Shown: positions 52,596 through 61,950, counted from the first letter of the stretch. The stretch is DNA of 64,000 nucleotides from Halopiger xanaduensis SH-6 (GCF_000217715.1 NC_015666.1:1996270-2060269); one strand, 5' to 3'. Program-made: numbers and translations. The notes: generated by a model from the sequence alone, not told the origin.

Positions 52596-52763
52596 CGTCG
52601 CTATTCTCCGGGTAGGGGTCTCAGTTTCTCGCGGCACTCGTCACGGTTGTCCCGGTTTCTCGAGTCGCAACTTCGTGTCGCGTCGACCGACGATCGTCCC
52701 GTCCGCCGTCAACGGACCGTCAGGCGTTGCCACCGCCGAAACCCCCTTGCGGGGGGCGATCCT

Positions 52764-53798
52764 ATGCCGACGATATCGATGCCGAATCCGACCGCCGACG
52801 CCTCGTCCGATCCCGCGCCCGAGACTGTGACCGTCAGCGCGGGCGCTCGGCTCCACGTCGGCTTCCAGAACCTCTCGCTGGCTCGGGAGCGCCTCTACGG
52901 CGGGATCGGCGTCGGCCTCGAGGAACCCCGCGTCACCGTCACCGCCGACCCCACCGAGACCGTCGCGAGCGACGATCCGCTCGGACGGGAGTACGCCGCC
53001 CGCGCCGTCGAGATTCTCGACGTGCCCGGCGTCGACCTCGCGGTCGAGGAGCGCCTCCCGCGCCACGTCGGCCTCGGCAGCGGCACGCAACTCGCGCTGG
53101 CGGTGCTCGCGGCGACGGCGCGGGCCTACGGCCTCGAGCCCCGCGCTCGAGAACACGCGCCGGCGATGGGACGGGGCGGCCGCAGCGGCGTCGGCGTCGC
53201 GACCTTCGAGGCCGGCGGCTTCGTCGTCGACGCCGGCCACCCGACGAACCGATTCACCACCGAGCCGCCCGCCGAGGGCGACTGGACGGTGCCGCCGGTG
53301 GTCGCCCGCCACGACCTGCCCGCGGACTGGAGCTTCCTCGTCGTCGTCCCAGACGCCGAACCCGGCCGCTGCGGCGAGTCGGAGGACCGGAGCATGCGCG
53401 CGGTCGTCGAGCGCGCCGACCCGGCCGTCGCCGACGAAATCGCCGGCGTCGTCACCCGCAAGTTGCTGCCCGCGGCCGCCGAGGGTCGCCTCGAGGCCTT
53501 CGGCGAGGCGATCGCCGAAATCGGCCGCAAGAACGGCGCGTGGTACGCCGATGCGCAGGGCGGGGTCTTCCGCCCGCCGGCCGGCGAACTCGTCGAGGCG
53601 CTCGAGGACTGTCCCGTCCTCTCGGGGATCGGCCAGTCGTCGTGGGGACCGGTCGTCTACGGCGTGACCGACAGCCGGCACGCCGAGGAGGCCGCCGCGG
53701 CCGCCGAAGACGCGCTCGAGATGCGAGGGCTCGAGGGGGAGGTACTGCTGCCCCGCGCCGCGACGGACGGAGCGACGGTTCGGACGCGCGGCGAGTAA
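52764..53798 (+). CDS. beta-RFAP synthase-like GHMP-fold protein
   Basis: This is a 344-residue protein of the GHMP kinase superfamily; GLGSGTQLALAVLAATA (residues about 95-111) is the phosphate loop, and RLHVGFQNLSL near the N-terminus plus GIGQSSWGPVVYGV near the C-terminus match beta-ribofuranosylaminobenzene 5'-phosphate synthases of the methanopterin pathway. Halophiles do not make methanopterin in the usual sense, so the product may be a modified folate-like pterin. The start at 52764 gives the family N-terminus; a GGGGGGCG stretch ten bases upstream may serve as ribosome site. Confidence 0.8.
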   Translation: MPTISMPNPTADASSDPAPETVTVSAGARLHVGFQNLSLARERLYGGIGVGLEEPRVTVTADPTETVASDDPLGREYAARAVEILDVPGVDLAVEERLPRHVGLGSGTQLALAVLAATARAYGLEPRAREHAPAMGRGGRSGVGVATFEAGGFVVDAGHPTNRFTTEPPAEGDWTVPPVVARHDLPADWSFLVVVPDAEPGRCGESEDRSMRAVVERADPAVADEIAGVVTRKLLPAAAEGRLEAFGEAIAEIGRKNGAWYADAQGGVFRPPAGELVEALEDCPVLSGIGQSSWGPVVYGVTDSRHAEEAAAAAEDALEMRGLEGEVLLPRAATDGATVRTRGE

Positions 53799-53854
53799 CG
53801 AGCGCTGCGTCCGTGGCCGCAGGGTAAAAGGTCGCGTGCGCCGACGGTGTAGGT

Positions 53855-54691
53855 ATGGAACGGATGCCGCTGGGCGTCGCGCGCCTCGACCGGATGATCG
53901 GCGGCGGCGCGCCGGCCGGCAGCGTCGTACTACTCGCCGGCGAATCCGGCGCCGGCGCGCGGGAGTTCGCCTACACCAGCGCCGTCATGAACGGCCTCGC
54001 CGAGCAGGGGGCCGACCGGTTCGACCTCCACTACGGCGACCTCGAGAACGGCGCGACGCTGCCCGGCGGCATCCACTACATTTCGTTTACGGACGAGCGG
54101 ACCGCGGTCGCCAGCGAGATGTCGTTCGTCATGGAGACCGACCTCGTCGAGACGGGAATGGACGCCGTCGAGTTCGTCGAACTCGCCGAGGAGTACTTCC
54201 AGTTGACGCCGGTGCCGACGGAGTGGTACGCCGAGCGGACGGCCGACATCACGCAACTGGGATCGCAGACCGAGCGCGAGGACGTCCTCGAGGCCTTCGC
54301 CGGCTACCTCTCCGAGCACGCCACGGGGGACCTCGTGATCGTCGACTCCGTGACGGACCTGATCGCGGCGGCCGACGATCGGCTCGGCTGGTCCGATCTG
54401 ACCGTCCTTCTGAAGGGACTCGCTCGTGCGTCTCATCGGTGGGGCGGCGTCATCCTCCTGCTGGTCAACTCCGAACTCCTCGAGCCGACCCAGCTGGGCC
54501 GGCTCAAGGAGGCGACCGACGGTACCCTACTGTTCGAGTGGGAGAGCGGCGGCTCCGAGCGCGCCCGGACGATGGTCGTCGAGCAGTTCCGGGGCGTCCT
54601 CTCGCGGCTCGAGGACGAGAACATCGTCCGGTTCGAGACCGAGATCGGCGACGCGGGCTTCGACATCAGCAACGTTCGGAAGATCCGCTGA
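53855..54691 (+). CDS. RecA/KaiC-like protein with degenerate Walker A (HTR-like)
   Basis: This is a 278-residue protein of the RecA/KaiC superfamily. It begins PLGVARLDRMIGGGAPAGSVVLLAGESGAGAREFAY: the usual phosphate loop GxxGxGK[ST] is here GESGAGAR, losing the invariant lysine. The Walker B strand remains (LVIVDSVTDL, about residue 154). Loss of the lysine suggests weak or no ATP hydrolysis, so it may act as a scaffold. Haloarchaea call such proteins HTR-like. Its function is unknown. The next gene has its own TATA-like sequence. Confidence 0.78.
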   Translation: MERMPLGVARLDRMIGGGAPAGSVVLLAGESGAGAREFAYTSAVMNGLAEQGADRFDLHYGDLENGATLPGGIHYISFTDERTAVASEMSFVMETDLVETGMDAVEFVELAEEYFQLTPVPTEWYAERTADITQLGSQTEREDVLEAFAGYLSEHATGDLVIVDSVTDLIAAADDRLGWSDLTVLLKGLARASHRWGGVILLLVNSELLEPTQLGRLKEATDGTLLFEWESGGSERARTMVVEQFRGVLSRLEDENIVRFETEIGDAGFDISNVRKIR

Positions 54692-54777
54692 GACTCCGCT
54701 TTGCGCTCGATACCGCACGTTCCGGGGACCGCCGTCGGCAACAACCCTTATGCACCGACCCTCGCTAGCTACGGTAG

Positions 54778-55626
54778 ATGGAGAGCGAGGACGACCAGGG
54801 GGACGTCTCGTTCGCACTCCCGGCCGACGTCGACGACTGGGTAACCGACGCGGCCGAGGACCGCGACGAATCGCCCGACGACGTCTGTCGGCGCGTCGTC
54901 ACGGCGGCCCACGCCGTCGCGACCGAGGGGGAGGGCGCCGAGCCGGCCGACCGCGAGGACATCGAGGAGCTTCGGGGGGAGCTCGAGACCCAGCGCGATG
55001 AGTTCCGCGACCTGCTCGAGGACGTCCGCTCGCGGGTGATCCAGGTCAAACGCGAGACCGACGCGAAAGCGCCCGCCGAGCACGACCACGGCGAGTACGA
55101 GGCCGACTTATCGTCGCTCCGTGCGGACCTCGAGGACCTCGAGGACACTGTCGATACCGGCTTCGAGAACTTCGAGGAGGTCCTCGAGTACCTCTTAGAG
55201 CGGACCGACCGCCTCGAGGAGCGCGCGACGGTGCTCGCGAAGGCGGCCGTCGACCTCCGGGATCACCGGGACGCGTTCGCCGATCGCGAGCGCCGTCGGG
55301 CGGCGGCCGACCGGCTCAAGACCGCGGCCAACCGGCTGGGCGTCCGGACCGCGACCTGCGAGGACTGCGGCTCGAGCGTCGACATTGCACTGCTGACCGC
55401 GCCCGAGTGTCCCCACTGCGCGAGCCCGTTCGCCGACGTCGCCGAGAAGCGGTCGTTTTTCGGCTCGCCGACGCTCGAGACCGGCGAGCCGCCGGCGCTC
55501 GAGGGCCGAGCAAAGAGCGCGACGGAATCGACGGCCGAGGACGTCTTCGCGCAGATCGAATCGAACGCCGAGACCGCCGCCGAAACGGAGCGAGACCGAG
55601 CGCTGCCGTTCGACACTCACTCATGA
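54778..55626 (+). CDS. coiled-coil protein with a C-terminal zinc ribbon
   Basis: This is a 282-residue protein. The first 60 residues resemble a small helical DNA-binding-like head (FALPADVDDWVTDAAEDRDESPDDVCRRVV). Residues about 60-170 are a long coiled coil (EELRGELETQRDEFRDLLEDV..., RADLEDLEDTVDTGFENFEEVLEYLLERTDRLEE). A zinc ribbon is seen near 195-225 (CEDCGSSVDIALL..CPHCASPF). The tail is acidic. The next gene overlaps it by ATGA, so both are co-translated. It may be a chromosome-organising or scaffold protein; this is inference. Confidence 0.75.
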   Translation: MESEDDQGDVSFALPADVDDWVTDAAEDRDESPDDVCRRVVTAAHAVATEGEGAEPADREDIEELRGELETQRDEFRDLLEDVRSRVIQVKRETDAKAPAEHDHGEYEADLSSLRADLEDLEDTVDTGFENFEEVLEYLLERTDRLEERATVLAKAAVDLRDHRDAFADRERRRAAADRLKTAANRLGVRTATCEDCGSSVDIALLTAPECPHCASPFADVAEKRSFFGSPTLETGEPPALEGRAKSATESTAEDVFAQIESNAETAAETERDRALPFDTHS

Positions 55627-56258
55627 GCGACGGAGCCGACTCAAGTCCGGGCTCGAGTTCGAACTCGCGCGACGACGGCGAACTCGACCCCGATCGCGAG
55701 CGCGAGGTGGCCGTCGACTACGACGGATTCGACGCGCTCCCCGATCCCGGAGCAACCGGATCGCGGCGCGGGGTCGCCGGTGACGAAAACGAGGGCAGGG
55801 AAGCGGGCGCAGGAACGACGGCACTCCGCTCGGATTCGGACGCGCGAGCCGACGAATCCCCCTCGAGTCACTCGAGTCCCGGTTCAACGACCGAGCGAAC
55901 CGGACCGCTCGGCGACCTCGCCGCTGCCGTCGACGAGCGATCAGCGGATCGCGACGGGGCCGACGACGCCTTCGACGACCTGTTCGAACGCGAGGACGTC
56001 ACTACACTCGATCCCGATCGACTCTGGGAACGCCTCGAGAACGACGAACCCCTCGCCGACCAGTTGGCGGACGACCGCGAAATCCGCGAGATCGACAAAC
56101 ACGAGTACTGCCACCAGTGCGAGCACTTCGCCGACCCGCCGGGCGTCGACTGCACCCGCGAGGGAACCGACATTCTCGAACTGGCGAGCCTCGATACCTT
56201 TCGGGTCGCGGATTGTCCGGTCGTCCTCGAGAACGAGGAACTCGAGCGGCGATACTGA
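55623..56258 (+). CDS. hypothetical protein with C-terminal four-cysteine motif
   Basis: This is a 211-residue protein. Residues 1-110 are disordered, acidic and Ser/Gly-rich. Residues about 120-211 are folded: LWERLENDEPLADQL, then YCHQCEHFADPPGVDC with a later CPVV cysteine, a plausible zinc site. It starts in the overlap with the coiled-coil gene, so it is a partner of that protein. No known family. Confidence 0.7.
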   Translation: MSDGADSSPGSSSNSRDDGELDPDREREVAVDYDGFDALPDPGATGSRRGVAGDENEGREAGAGTTALRSDSDARADESPSSHSSPGSTTERTGPLGDLAAAVDERSADRDGADDAFDDLFEREDVTTLDPDRLWERLENDEPLADQLADDREIREIDKHEYCHQCEHFADPPGVDCTREGTDILELASLDTFRVADCPVVLENEELERRY

Positions 56259-56354
56259 GTTGAAGGTGGCTGCAGCGGTCTCGAACGGCGACTCGGAGGG
56301 CGCCATGGGGAGGGAATACGAGGTGTTTTTGCGCTCGATATCCTACCGGCGGGT

Positions 56355-56678
56355 ATGCAGTTTTGCGACGACTGCGGTTCGATGATGAAAGCCGACGGCG
56401 ACCGCATGGTCTGTACGAGCTGCGGCGCCGAGACGGAACGGGACCGCGAGCAGGAGGACGCCTTCGTCACGACCGAGTCCCAGACGGACGACGACGTGAT
56501 CGAGTCGAGCGAGGACGCGAACTTCGAGGGGAAGCCGAAGGCGACGGACGTCGTCTGCGACGAGTGCGGGACCCAAGAAGCCTGGTACACGCTCAAACAG
56601 ACCGCGTCGGCCGACGAGCCGCCGACGCGCTTTTTCAAGTGCACCGAGTGCGGCCACCGCTGGCGCGGCTACAACTGA
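56355..56678 (+). CDS. tfs: transcription factor S (TFIIS-like cleavage factor)
   Basis: This is a 107-residue transcript-cleavage factor that rescues stalled RNA polymerase. The N-terminal zinc ribbon has C4, C7, C20 and C23; the C-terminal ribbon has C68, C71, C96 and C99. The acidic hairpin residues D87-E88 in ASADEPPTRFFKC, which reach the polymerase active site, are conserved. It stands alone between the zinc-protein pair and the cupredoxin gene. Confidence 0.92.
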   Translation: MQFCDDCGSMMKADGDRMVCTSCGAETERDREQEDAFVTTESQTDDDVIESSEDANFEGKPKATDVVCDECGTQEAWYTLKQTASADEPPTRFFKCTECGHRWRGYN

Positions 56679-56897
56679 GTCGTCCGTACCGACCCACGGC
56701 AGACTGAACTGCGTCTCGAGCCGATAGTCACTCCCAGTTGCACCCCGTTTCGCGTTCCAACGTTCGATTTCTGCGCCGTGGCGATCCACAGCGGGGATTG
56801 GGTAACGTACAGATGTACGTGGCAATCACTTCACAAGAACGCGTTGCACGAGCAATGTCACCGGATAACTAATCGGCGGTGCGGACAGGGGCCGGCC

Positions 56898-57677
56898 ATG
56901 GACCGACGACAGGTTCTGAAAGCGGCCGGCGTAACGTCGACAGTGTCACTCGCGGCTGGGCTCGGTGCGGCGAGCGACGAGGAACGCGGTCAGGGACGCG
57001 GCAACGGCCGTGCGGGCGACGATCGAGGACGGGGGCAGGAGCAGCGAGCGTGTCCGCAACCGAACTGTATCCATCCGGTGCTGGGCTACTCGGGGCTGAC
57101 CGCCGACGAGCAGTTACCGCAACCGCTCCAGCCCGATCACGCGGTCGACCTCGAGACCAGGCCGCCCTCGGGGGATCGGCCGCTCCCGGAGTTCGTCTTC
57201 GAACCGACCGGACTTCACGTCGAACCGGGCGACGTCGTGCGGTTCGATCTGGTAGCGCCCGATCACACCGTCACCGCGTACCATCCCTCTCTCGGTCGCC
57301 AGCGCCGCGTTCCGGAGGGCGTTCCGGCGTTTTCGTCGCCGGTGCTCGGGCAGGGAACGTTCTGGCTCTATCGATTCGACCAGCCCGGCGTCTACGACGT
57401 GCTGTGTGCGCCCCACGAGATCTTCGGGATGGTCGGGCGGATCGTCGTCGGCGACCCGCCCGCGGAGCCGAACTTCGGCCCGGCGGGTGCGATCGAGGTA
57501 GACGGCGAGGAGGTAGAACTCCGTCCGCCCGAACTCACCGCGGAACTGGTGTACGCCGATCCCGCGCTCAAGCCGGCGACGATCGCCGAGCAGGGTCAAG
57601 TTAGCTGGGACGCGCTCCAGCCCGAGAGCAAGCGGGTACTCGTGGAGTTTCCGGAGCCGCCGGCCGAGGGCGAGTGA
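56898..57677 (+). CDS. Tat-exported cupredoxin-like protein
   Basis: This is a 259-residue exported protein. The N-terminus DRRQVLKAAGVTSTVSLAAGLGAA is a Tat signal (twin arginine). The cupredoxin fold is seen in residues about 100-185: DHTVTAYHPSLGRQRRVP has histidines, and VYDVLCAPHEIFGMVGRIVV has the Cys-x2-His-x4-Met ligand pattern of type I copper proteins. It may carry electrons on the cell surface. The segment before (about 25-60) is Gly/Arg/Gln-rich. The C-terminal 60 residues form an extra domain. Confidence 0.85.
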   Translation: MDRRQVLKAAGVTSTVSLAAGLGAASDEERGQGRGNGRAGDDRGRGQEQRACPQPNCIHPVLGYSGLTADEQLPQPLQPDHAVDLETRPPSGDRPLPEFVFEPTGLHVEPGDVVRFDLVAPDHTVTAYHPSLGRQRRVPEGVPAFSSPVLGQGTFWLYRFDQPGVYDVLCAPHEIFGMVGRIVVGDPPAEPNFGPAGAIEVDGEEVELRPPELTAELVYADPALKPATIAEQGQVSWDALQPESKRVLVEFPEPPAEGE

Positions 57678-57707
57678 TCGAGCAGTAGGGATCTGAACGG
57701 TCGGTGC

Positions 57708-58121
57708 TTACAGTTCGTCGGCGAGGACGCCGCCGACGACCGCACCGACGACGCTGAGCCCGAGCGTGAACAGGACGAGGAACGCCAGAACGGCGAAGAC
57801 GAACCCGCCCATCGTGCCGGGCATACCGGGCATGCCGGCGCCGAGGACCATCGTCATCGCGAACAGCCAGAACAGCACCATCGGCACGAGCATGACGAGC
57901 CCGGCGAGCGCGCCGACTCGCAGCCCGTCCCCGCCGTCGCCGCCCTCGAGGTAGCCGGCGAGCGCGCCGCCGACGAACGCGGATCCGGGGATAAACGAGA
58001 GCACGATGCCGACGACGCCGCCGACGAGCGCGTTGACCGACGTGTTCCAGCCGGGACTCGAGTCGTCTTTGTCGGGGTACGTCTCGATCGTTGGGGGCGT
58101 TCCCGCGGTGTCGGAGGGCAT
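57708..58121 (-). CDS. DUF5518-like membrane protein
   Basis: This is a 137-residue protein with a short acidic cytosolic N-terminus (MPSDTAGTPPTIETYPDKDDSS), then glycine-rich helices at about 30-55, 65-95 and 105-135. The repeated GGxVGGVL pattern and Gly-Met loop are seen in a haloarchaeal membrane family (DUF5518, from memory). Function unknown. It converges with the cupredoxin gene. Confidence 0.75.
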   Translation of the reverse strand: MPSDTAGTPPTIETYPDKDDSSPGWNTSVNALVGGVVGIVLSFIPGSAFVGGALAGYLEGGDGGDGLRVGALAGLVMLVPMVLFWLFAMTMVLGAGMPGMPGTMGGFVFAVLAFLVLFTLGLSVVGAVVGGVLADEL

Positions 58122-58232
58122 ACCCTTCGATAGCGACAGCACGATAAAAAGTGTTCGTTGGTGATAGGTCCCGCAGAGCGACGAGCGGGGCGCAACGTTC
58201 ACAACCCCGCAGACGAACCGACGAGTAGACGA

Positions 58233-59606
58233 ATGTCAGACGGCCCGCGGCTGCCGGGCATCGAACGCGAGGACGAGGAGGACCGCATCGTCCTCCACGT
58301 CGACGCCGACTGCTTCTACGCCTCCTGCGAGCGACTGCGCGACCCCGAACTCCGGGGTGAGCCGGTCGTCGTCGGCATGGGCTACGAACCCGGCGAGACC
58401 GTCGGCGCCGTCGCCACCGCCAGCTACGAGGCCCGCGAGTTCGGCGTCGAGAGCGCCCAGGCGATCTCGACGGCCCTCGAGCGCCTGCCCCGCCGCGCGG
58501 CCCTCGATCCGGACGTCGAGGACCACGATCCGGACCTGACCCGCGAGGAGACCGGCTTCTACCGGTCCGTGGATATGGACTTCTACGAGTCGGTCGCGAG
58601 CGAGGTCCGCGAGATCCTCCACGACTGCGCCGACGTCGTCCGCGAGGTGAGCATCGACGAAGCCTACCTCGACGTCACCGAGCGCACCGCCTGGGAGGTC
58701 GCCGACGGGTTCGCCCGCCACGTGAAGGACCGCATCCGCAGGGAGGTCGGCGTCACCGTCAGCGTCGGCGCCGCGCCGACGATGAGCGCGGCCAAGATCG
58801 CCAGCGACTTCGACAAACCGGACGGGCTCACGGTCGTCAAACCCGGCGAGGTCCGCGAGTTCCTCGCGCCCCTCGAGGTCGACCTGCTTCACGGCGTCGG
58901 CCCCGTGACGGCCCGCGAGTTGCGGGAAATGGGCCTCGAGACCGCCGGCGAAGTGGCCGCGGCTGATCCGGAACCCCTCGTGGAGCGGTTCGGCGAGCGC
59001 GGCCGGGAACTCTACGAGCGCGCCCGCGGCGAAGACGACCGCCGCGTCGAGCCGAAGGGCGATCCCAAGAGTTTCTCCCGCGAATCCGCGTTCGCGGAGC
59101 CGGTGTCCGAACCCGAGCCGAAGTACGAGCAGATCGAGACGCTCGCGGCCGCGGTCGCCGACCGCGCGCAGCGTGAAGGGGCGCTCTACCGGACCGTCGG
59201 CGTCAAGGCCGTCACGCCGCCGTACGACGTGAACACGCGCGAGCGCTCGCTGCCCGGCCCGGTCGACGATCCCGAACTCGTCGATCGGATCGCCAACGAA
59301 CTCTTTGCGGAGTTCGAAGACGAGCCCGTTCGCAAGGTCGGCGTTCGGGTCGCGAACCTCGAGTTCTCGGCGGCCGATCAGGCGAGTCTCGACGGGTGGG
59401 ACGGTGTCGGGAGCGACGACGGAAATGTAAATCCGAGCGGAAGCGTGACCAATGCCGACTCCGAAACCGAACCGGCCCTCGAGTCGGATTCGACCGCAGA
59501 CGAAGCGGGGACCGACGATGCGCCCGCAGACGGCGCCCCCGATGCGTCGGCGGACGCGCTCGAGGAGCGGGCGGACGGCCAGGCGTCGTTGACGGATTTC
59601 TCCTGA
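58233..59606 (+). CDS. dinB: DNA polymerase IV (Y-family)
   Basis: This is a 457-residue translesion polymerase. The metal sites are HVDADCFYASCE near residue 22 and VSIDEAYLDVT near residue 148. A fingers loop with VVGMGYEPGETVGAV and VATASYEAREFGV, and the helix-hairpin-helix thumb GVGPVTARELREMGL, follow. The little finger domain ends about 400. The final 60 residues are an acidic Ser/Asp-rich tail ending QASLTDFS, which resembles a PCNA-binding box. It is longer than bacterial Dpo4 (about 350) because of this tail. Confidence 0.93.
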   Translation: MSDGPRLPGIEREDEEDRIVLHVDADCFYASCERLRDPELRGEPVVVGMGYEPGETVGAVATASYEAREFGVESAQAISTALERLPRRAALDPDVEDHDPDLTREETGFYRSVDMDFYESVASEVREILHDCADVVREVSIDEAYLDVTERTAWEVADGFARHVKDRIRREVGVTVSVGAAPTMSAAKIASDFDKPDGLTVVKPGEVREFLAPLEVDLLHGVGPVTARELREMGLETAGEVAAADPEPLVERFGERGRELYERARGEDDRRVEPKGDPKSFSRESAFAEPVSEPEPKYEQIETLAAAVADRAQREGALYRTVGVKAVTPPYDVNTRERSLPGPVDDPELVDRIANELFAEFEDEPVRKVGVRVANLEFSAADQASLDGWDGVGSDDGNVNPSGSVTNADSETEPALESDSTADEAGTDDAPADGAPDASADALEERADGQASLTDFS

Positions 59607-59755
59607 TAGACGCGACGAGTCGGCGGACGCTCGGCGGGTCCTGACCGCGGTGCCGTCCCGGAATCCGGACCGCCGCGCGCGACCGTCAGCCGGAACACTG
59701 AAACGATACCCCTTCGTTGACACTCGAGTAACGAACTATATCGTCTCGATCGCCT

Positions 59756-61198
59756 ATGACAGAGGACTTCTACGACCTTCTCGATATCCCTTCCGACGCC
59801 TCCCAGGACGAGATCAAGGAGGCCTACCGCGAGAAGGTCCGCGTCTACCATCCGGACGTCAACGACGACGATCGCGCGCGGGCGCAGTTTACGGCGGTCA
59901 AGAAAGCTCACGAGATCCTCGGCGATCCGGTCGAACGCCGGGCCTACGACCGCATGGGCCACAGGGACTACGTGGCGAAACGAACCAGCGGGATCCCCTC
60001 GCCGGACGTCTGGAGTTCGGATTCCGACAGCGGCTCGAGTAGTTCGTCCTCGAAGACGAGCACGACGACATCTAGCTCTCGCTCTCGCTCGAGTACGGGC
60101 GCCAGTTCGACGTCGACCTCGGGCAGGAGTTCGACCTCGAGTTCGCGGTCGTCGCGGGCCTCGACCGGTTCGTCGACCGGCGGATCCGGGTCGACTTCCC
60201 GCAACCGTTCGCGGTCCTCGACTTCCGGTTCCGGCTCGACCGCCGGCTCTTCCGCAGGCGCTTCGTCGACGTCGCGCAGCCGATCGACGAATCGGAGTGC
60301 CGGAACGGGGGCCGGGACTGGTACCGGAACCGCGACCGGATCGACCGGCGGCGCGAGTGCCTCCGCCTCGACCGCGGGCGGCGCGACCGGTGCAACCTCG
60401 AGCACCAGCACTACGTCCGCATCCGCATCCAGCGGCGGAACTGCGAGCGCTCGAACCGGCGACTCGAGCGCGAACGCTTCCAGCACTCGGACGCGGGACC
60501 GCACTCGGTCGGACGACGCGGACGCCAACGCGTTCGTCCGCTGGTGGCGCCGACGGAACTTCGCCCTGCCGCTGATCTGGCTGTCGGTGCTCGTCTACGC
60601 CGTCGGCCTCGGTCACTTCGCCCGCGAGAACGGGTCCGCACTGGCGGCGCTCGCAAACGACCTGACCGCTATCGGCGCCGATCCGGCGACGCTCTGGGCG
60701 ACGCTCCTAGCGGGTCGCCACGGCATCGAGGTACCGGCCGCATTCGTCGTCCAACTCGAACTTCTCGAACCGCCGCTGGCCCCGCTCGAGTGGACCGGCG
60801 CGTTAGCGGGGCTCATCGTCGCTGCGGTCGCGATCGTCCTCGGCGTCCGACTCGGCTGGCGCGAGGACACCTGGGGGACGATCACGATCGACGAGACGAT
60901 CTTCCTCGCGCTCGCGGTGACGGTCTCGGCGACGCTGTTCGGCGGGCCCCTCCTCGCCGGGGCGGCGCTCATGCCGTTCCTGTTCGCGGTGATCGTCCAC
61001 CGAACGAGGCTCGGGCCCGGCTGGAAGCCGTCCTACCTGTACGTGGTGCCGGTGCTCGCCCCCGCCGTCGCCCTCGGGGCCGGCCTCGCCGGGTACGCGT
61101 CGCTGCCGGGCGATCTCCTCGCGTTCGTCGTCCTCCCGTTCGCGGGCGCGTTCGGACTCCCGCTGCGGGCGACGATCCGGAAGCACTTCGATCGCTGA
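59756..61198 (+). CDS. DnaJ-domain membrane protein with Ser/Thr-rich linker
   Basis: This is a 480-residue protein. Residues 4-70 are a J domain with the HPD motif (32-34) in VYHPDVN. Residues about 83-250 are a Ser/Thr/Gly-rich low-complexity linker, remarkable for its uniformity. Residues about 263-480 contain about six helices (ALPLIWLSVLVYAVGLGHF, LAGLIVAAVAIVLGVRLGW and others). The J domain could recruit DnaK to the membrane. Similar haloarchaeal DnaJ-membrane proteins exist, but I know no function. Confidence 0.82.
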   Translation: MTEDFYDLLDIPSDASQDEIKEAYREKVRVYHPDVNDDDRARAQFTAVKKAHEILGDPVERRAYDRMGHRDYVAKRTSGIPSPDVWSSDSDSGSSSSSSKTSTTTSSSRSRSSTGASSTSTSGRSSTSSSRSSRASTGSSTGGSGSTSRNRSRSSTSGSGSTAGSSAGASSTSRSRSTNRSAGTGAGTGTGTATGSTGGASASASTAGGATGATSSTSTTSASASSGGTASARTGDSSANASSTRTRDRTRSDDADANAFVRWWRRRNFALPLIWLSVLVYAVGLGHFARENGSALAALANDLTAIGADPATLWATLLAGRHGIEVPAAFVVQLELLEPPLAPLEWTGALAGLIVAAVAIVLGVRLGWREDTWGTITIDETIFLALAVTVSATLFGGPLLAGAALMPFLFAVIVHRTRLGPGWKPSYLYVVPVLAPAVALGAGLAGYASLPGDLLAFVVLPFAGAFGLPLRATIRKHFDR

Positions 61199-61233
61199 CC
61201 GTCCACGACTTCCTCTCGGCCGTCGTCCCGTTT

Positions 61234-61866
61234 TCAGCCCACCAGCGTCGCTACGCCCTTCGTCTGGCGGTAATCGCTCGCCAGAATCTCCTCGAGCGTC
61301 TCGACGATCGTCTCGCGGTCGCCCTCGTCCCAGTCAGGCGGGTTGCGGATGGGGACGACCATGAATCCCCGCCCGCGGATCTGACGGGCGTGTAAGTCGC
61401 TCATGTCGAGCTCGAGGTGACGCCGCTGGGTCGTGTACTGCTGCAGGACGTGGTCGGTCGCCTGCGCACCGACGGGCAGGAGGATGTGGGCGTTGATCGC
61501 CCGCAGTTCGGCGTCGAAGAACCGCTCTAGGTCGTCGTAGTCCCGCGCGGTCGGCTGGTGGCCGTTCGGGAGACAGCACATGTGGACGTAGCTGCAAAAG
61601 AGGTTCTCGAGGTCGGGCTCGTCCTGCGAGCCGGACACGAAGCCGGTCTCGCGGAAGACATCCTGTACGGCGAGTCCGGCGTCGGTTTCGGTGAAGGGAA
61701 CCCCGGTTCGCTTCCCGCCGTGGACGCCGGGGTGGTCGCCGATGAGGTGGAAGTCGGCGTTGGCGTCACCGTAGCCGAAGACGGCCGTCCGCTCGTCGGG
61801 CGGCGTCCGGTCGAACGGCGGTCGGAGTCCGAACGGGTTGCTCGTTCTATCGGTGACGTTTTGCAC
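61234..61866 (-). CDS. uracil-DNA glycosylase superfamily protein
   Basis: This is a 210-residue UDG-fold protein. The first motif reads HLIGDHPGVHGGKRTGVPF, which corresponds to the GExPG-type water-activating loop, and the second catalytic loop-like segment VVPIRNPPDW sits near 170. The Cys-containing LENLFCSYVHMCCLP could be the family Fe-S cluster region, but four cluster cysteines are not clearly there. A role in excising uracil or a related base is probable. Orientation is opposite to the flanking genes. Confidence 0.75.
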   Translation of the reverse strand: MQNVTDRTSNPFGLRPPFDRTPPDERTAVFGYGDANADFHLIGDHPGVHGGKRTGVPFTETDAGLAVQDVFRETGFVSGSQDEPDLENLFCSYVHMCCLPNGHQPTARDYDDLERFFDAELRAINAHILLPVGAQATDHVLQQYTTQRRHLELDMSDLHARQIRGRGFMVVPIRNPPDWDEGDRETIVETLEEILASDYRQTKGVATLVG

Positions 61867-61950
61867 GGATATACGAACGGGAGACTCCCCAATAACGGTC
61901 GCGATTGTGTGCCGGGGCTGGCCGAGACGTGCTCGAGGCGTGGCGCGACG

